From Myxococcales bacterium (GTDB lineage Bacteria > Myxococcota > Polyangia > Fen-1088): a stretch of 7,549 nucleotides of DNA. The stretch is taken from NCBI GenBank assembly GCA_003159055.1, contig PMLH01000321.1, positions 1,765-9,313 of the forward strand, written 5' to 3'. The notes under the pieces are model-generated. The model saw only the letters and a list, made by a program, of their open reading frames with translations. It did not search any database and was not told the origin of the DNA. Each line of letters begins with the position of its first letter. The stretch's first letter is position 1. The position numbers and the translations under genes are program-made. This document shows, one piece after another, positions 6,418-7,549 of the stretch.

Positions 6418-6433
6418 CCACCGGTTCCGGTTC
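6405..6433 (-). terminator. Strong hairpin at the 3' end of the kinase gene
   Basis: GAACCGGAACCGG (6405-6417) and CCGGTTCCGGTTC (6421-6433) are perfect 13-bp arms separated by three bases. The hairpin begins at the last base of the kinase stop codon (6435-6433), which is where a 3'-end stem-loop is expected. There is no U-run on either side, so classic intrinsic termination is doubtful. Transcript protection, Rho-assisted termination or simply inverted hexamer repeats are equally possible. Confidence 0.5.
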
Positions 6434-7479
6434 TACTCTCGCGGCTTGCGAGTCAGGTCGATGCGCGATCGGGGCACTTGCATGCGCAGGGTTGACCGCG
6501 ATTCCGGCCGCTTGCTCTTGCGACCGAGTTGCCGGCGCGCCTCGGTCACCGCGCGCCCGAGGCGCAACTGAATGTCCAGGGTCGAGGTCAGCGCGCCCGT
6601 CAACGCAGATTCCAGATCCAGCGCCATCGCCGCCGCCGTCGGGTAGCGCTCAGCCGGCAAGCGTGAAAGCGCGCGGCTCGTGGCATAGACCAGCATCTTC
6701 GGCAATCCTGGGCGCTCGCTGCTGACTGGCGGAACCTGGCCGCGGTGAATGTTGCGCAGGACCTCCCGGTCGTTCTTGCCGGTGAAGAGTGGGTGCCCCG
6801 ATAGCGACTCCCACAGTACGGATCCCATGGAAAACAGGTCTGACTGCGGGCTCGCCTGCGCGCCGCCCACCAACTCGGGCGCGAGGTACCCGAGTTTGCC
6901 CTTGATGAAACCGGGCGATGTCAGCACGCTGGTGCGGTCGCGCGCGCGCGCGAGGCCGAAATCGGAAAGCTTCACCGCGCCGCCGATGCCGACCAGAATG
7001 TTCTGTGGCGAGACATCGCGGTGAACCACCGGCACCGGGGTGCCGTCGGCGGCGTGGCGTTCGTGGGCTGCGGCCAGCCCGCGCAGGGCACCGACGCCGA
7101 TGAGAGTCGCAAGCGGCCACGGCATGCGTTCGTGCCGAGCCCGGTAGTAGCGAAGCAGGGTTCCGAGGTCGAGCCCATCGACCCATTCCGTGACCAGCCA
7201 GTACGAGCCTTGGTCGTCGTCCACGAAATCGAGCACCTGCGCGATGTTGGGATGCAGAAGGCAGGAGCCCAACCGAGCCTCCTCGACGAACATCGCGACC
7301 TGGCGATCCTGGTCGCGAAGCTCGGCCTTCATCTGCTTGAGCGCCACCGGACGAGAAAACCCCGCGGCGCCGTGCATGACCGCACGCCAAACCACCGCCA
7401 TGCCGCCCTCGCCCGCCCGTTCGATGAGCTCATACTTGCCATTGATAAGCTGCGCCCTCGGCTTCTCGCGTCCCTTCAT
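6433..7479 (-). CDS. Serine/threonine protein kinase (Hanks-type), cytosolic
   Basis: This is a 348-residue kinase, numbered from the ATG at 7479; a GTG at 7485 would add two residues. I prefer the ATG because an exact TATAAT at 7493-7488 would place the transcript start at about 7481. The kinase domain spans about 15-290: glycine loop GEGGMA (23-28), ATP-binding Lys48 in VALKQMK, alpha-C Glu in EEAR (66-69), catalytic loop HRDVSPQN (153-160), DFG (173-175), and activation segment ending GYLAPEL (197-203). The Lys normally found two residues after the catalytic Asp is Ser157. The HRDVSPxN form is common in myxobacterial kinases. The activation segment has several Ser/Thr residues suited to autophosphorylation. 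No transmembrane helix or extracellular sensor is present. The tail after about 300 is short, basic and Arg-rich, so it probably responds to an intracellular cue. A phosphothreonine-reading FHA activator is encoded three genes downstream, a plausible but unproven partner. Confidence 0.95.
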   Translation of the reverse strand: MKGREKPRAQLINGKYELIERAGEGGMAVVWRAVMHGAAGFSRPVALKQMKAELRDQDRQVAMFVEEARLGSCLLHPNIAQVLDFVDDDQGSYWLVTEWVDGLDLGTLLRYYRARHERMPWPLATLIGVGALRGLAAAHERHAADGTPVPVVHRDVSPQNILVGIGGAVKLSDFGLARARDRTSVLTSPGFIKGKLGYLAPELVGGAQASPQSDLFSMGSVLWESLSGHPLFTGKNDREVLRNIHRGQVPPVSSERPGLPKMLVYATSRALSRLPAERYPTAAAMALDLESALTGALTSTLDIQLRLGRAVTEARRQLGRKSKRPESRSTLRMQVPRSRIDLTRKPRE

Positions 7480-7487
7480 CTTCACGC

Positions 7488-7493
7488 ATTATA
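7488..7493 (-). promoter_or_regulatory. -10 box of the kinase gene, implying a near-leaderless transcript
   Basis: TATAAT is an exact match on the minus strand in an otherwise GC-rich region. The start would fall near 7481, two bases before the ATG at 7479. No good -35 hexamer is visible 16-18 bases upstream, and no ribosome-binding site precedes the start codon. Both points fit leaderless translation, but the box could be a chance match. Confidence 0.45.
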
Positions 7494-7513
7494 AGCCCAA
7501 TCGACGGTCGCTG

Positions 7514-7549
7514 CCGGAACCGGGGCCGGAACCGGGGCCGGGGCCGGGG
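7514..7549. repeat. Perfect CCGGRR hexamer tandem repeat, running off the right edge
   Basis: There are six consecutive units on the plus strand: CCGGAA, CCGGGG, CCGGAA, CCGGGG, CCGGGG, CCGGGG. The array lies about 20 bases upstream of the kinase promoter box and continues beyond the window. Each CCGG is self-complementary, so the array can fold on either strand. It shares its unit with the repeats at 6383-6433. Confidence 0.75.

Noticed and set aside
1..7549. tRNA, rRNA, CRISPR arrays, insertion sequences or phage genes
   Set aside because: I saw no cloverleaf or rRNA-like sequence, no regularly spaced repeats with unique spacers, no transposase motifs and no terminal inverted repeats with target duplications.

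Overview
All seven genes I can support lie on the minus strand, so the window reads right to left. The DNA is GC-rich with strong third-position GC. The gene repertoire points to Myxococcota or a close deltaproteobacterial relative: a small cytosolic Ser/Thr kinase with the catalytic loop HRDVSPQN, a sigma-54 activator with an N-terminal FHA domain, and several large multi-pass GT-C-like membrane proteins. This assignment is inferred from gene content, not from a marker gene.

Layout in the direction of transcription. (1) 7549-7514: a perfect CCGGRR hexamer array that runs off the window. (2) 7479-6433: a Ser/Thr protein kinase with an exact TATAAT box just before its start, and a 13-bp perfect hairpin built from CCGGAA/CCGGTT units at its stop codon. 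(3) 6326-5973: a MIF-like tautomerase. (4) 5924-4368: a GT-C-type membrane glycosyltransferase. (5) 4367-4176: a 192-bp intergenic region with a 16-bp near-identical direct repeat and a small inverted repeat. (6) 4175-2715: an FHA/AAA+/Fis-type sigma-54 activator. (7) 2714-2565: a 150-bp intergenic region. It holds a three-half-site palindromic element and, about 90 bp downstream, a near-consensus -24/-12 sigma-54 promoter. (8) 2564-2316: a small acidic-tailed alpha/beta protein that I do not recognise. (9) 2268-316: a GT-C-like membrane protein with a C-terminal TPR region. (10) 312-1: the 5' end of a second membrane glycosyltransferase, truncated by the window edge and resembling the one at 4368-5924.

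The most interesting reading is a possible complete phospho-signalling circuit. The kinase makes phosphothreonine. An FHA domain, which is a phosphothreonine reader, is fused to a sigma-54 activator. A matching sigma-54 promoter with an enhancer-like palindrome at the canonical distance lies directly downstream of the activator gene. The predicted target operon is the small unknown protein, the TPR membrane protein and a GT-C enzyme, which suggests control of envelope or surface glycosylation. Domains, motifs and spacing are visible in the sequence. The kinase-to-activator link and the target process are inference.
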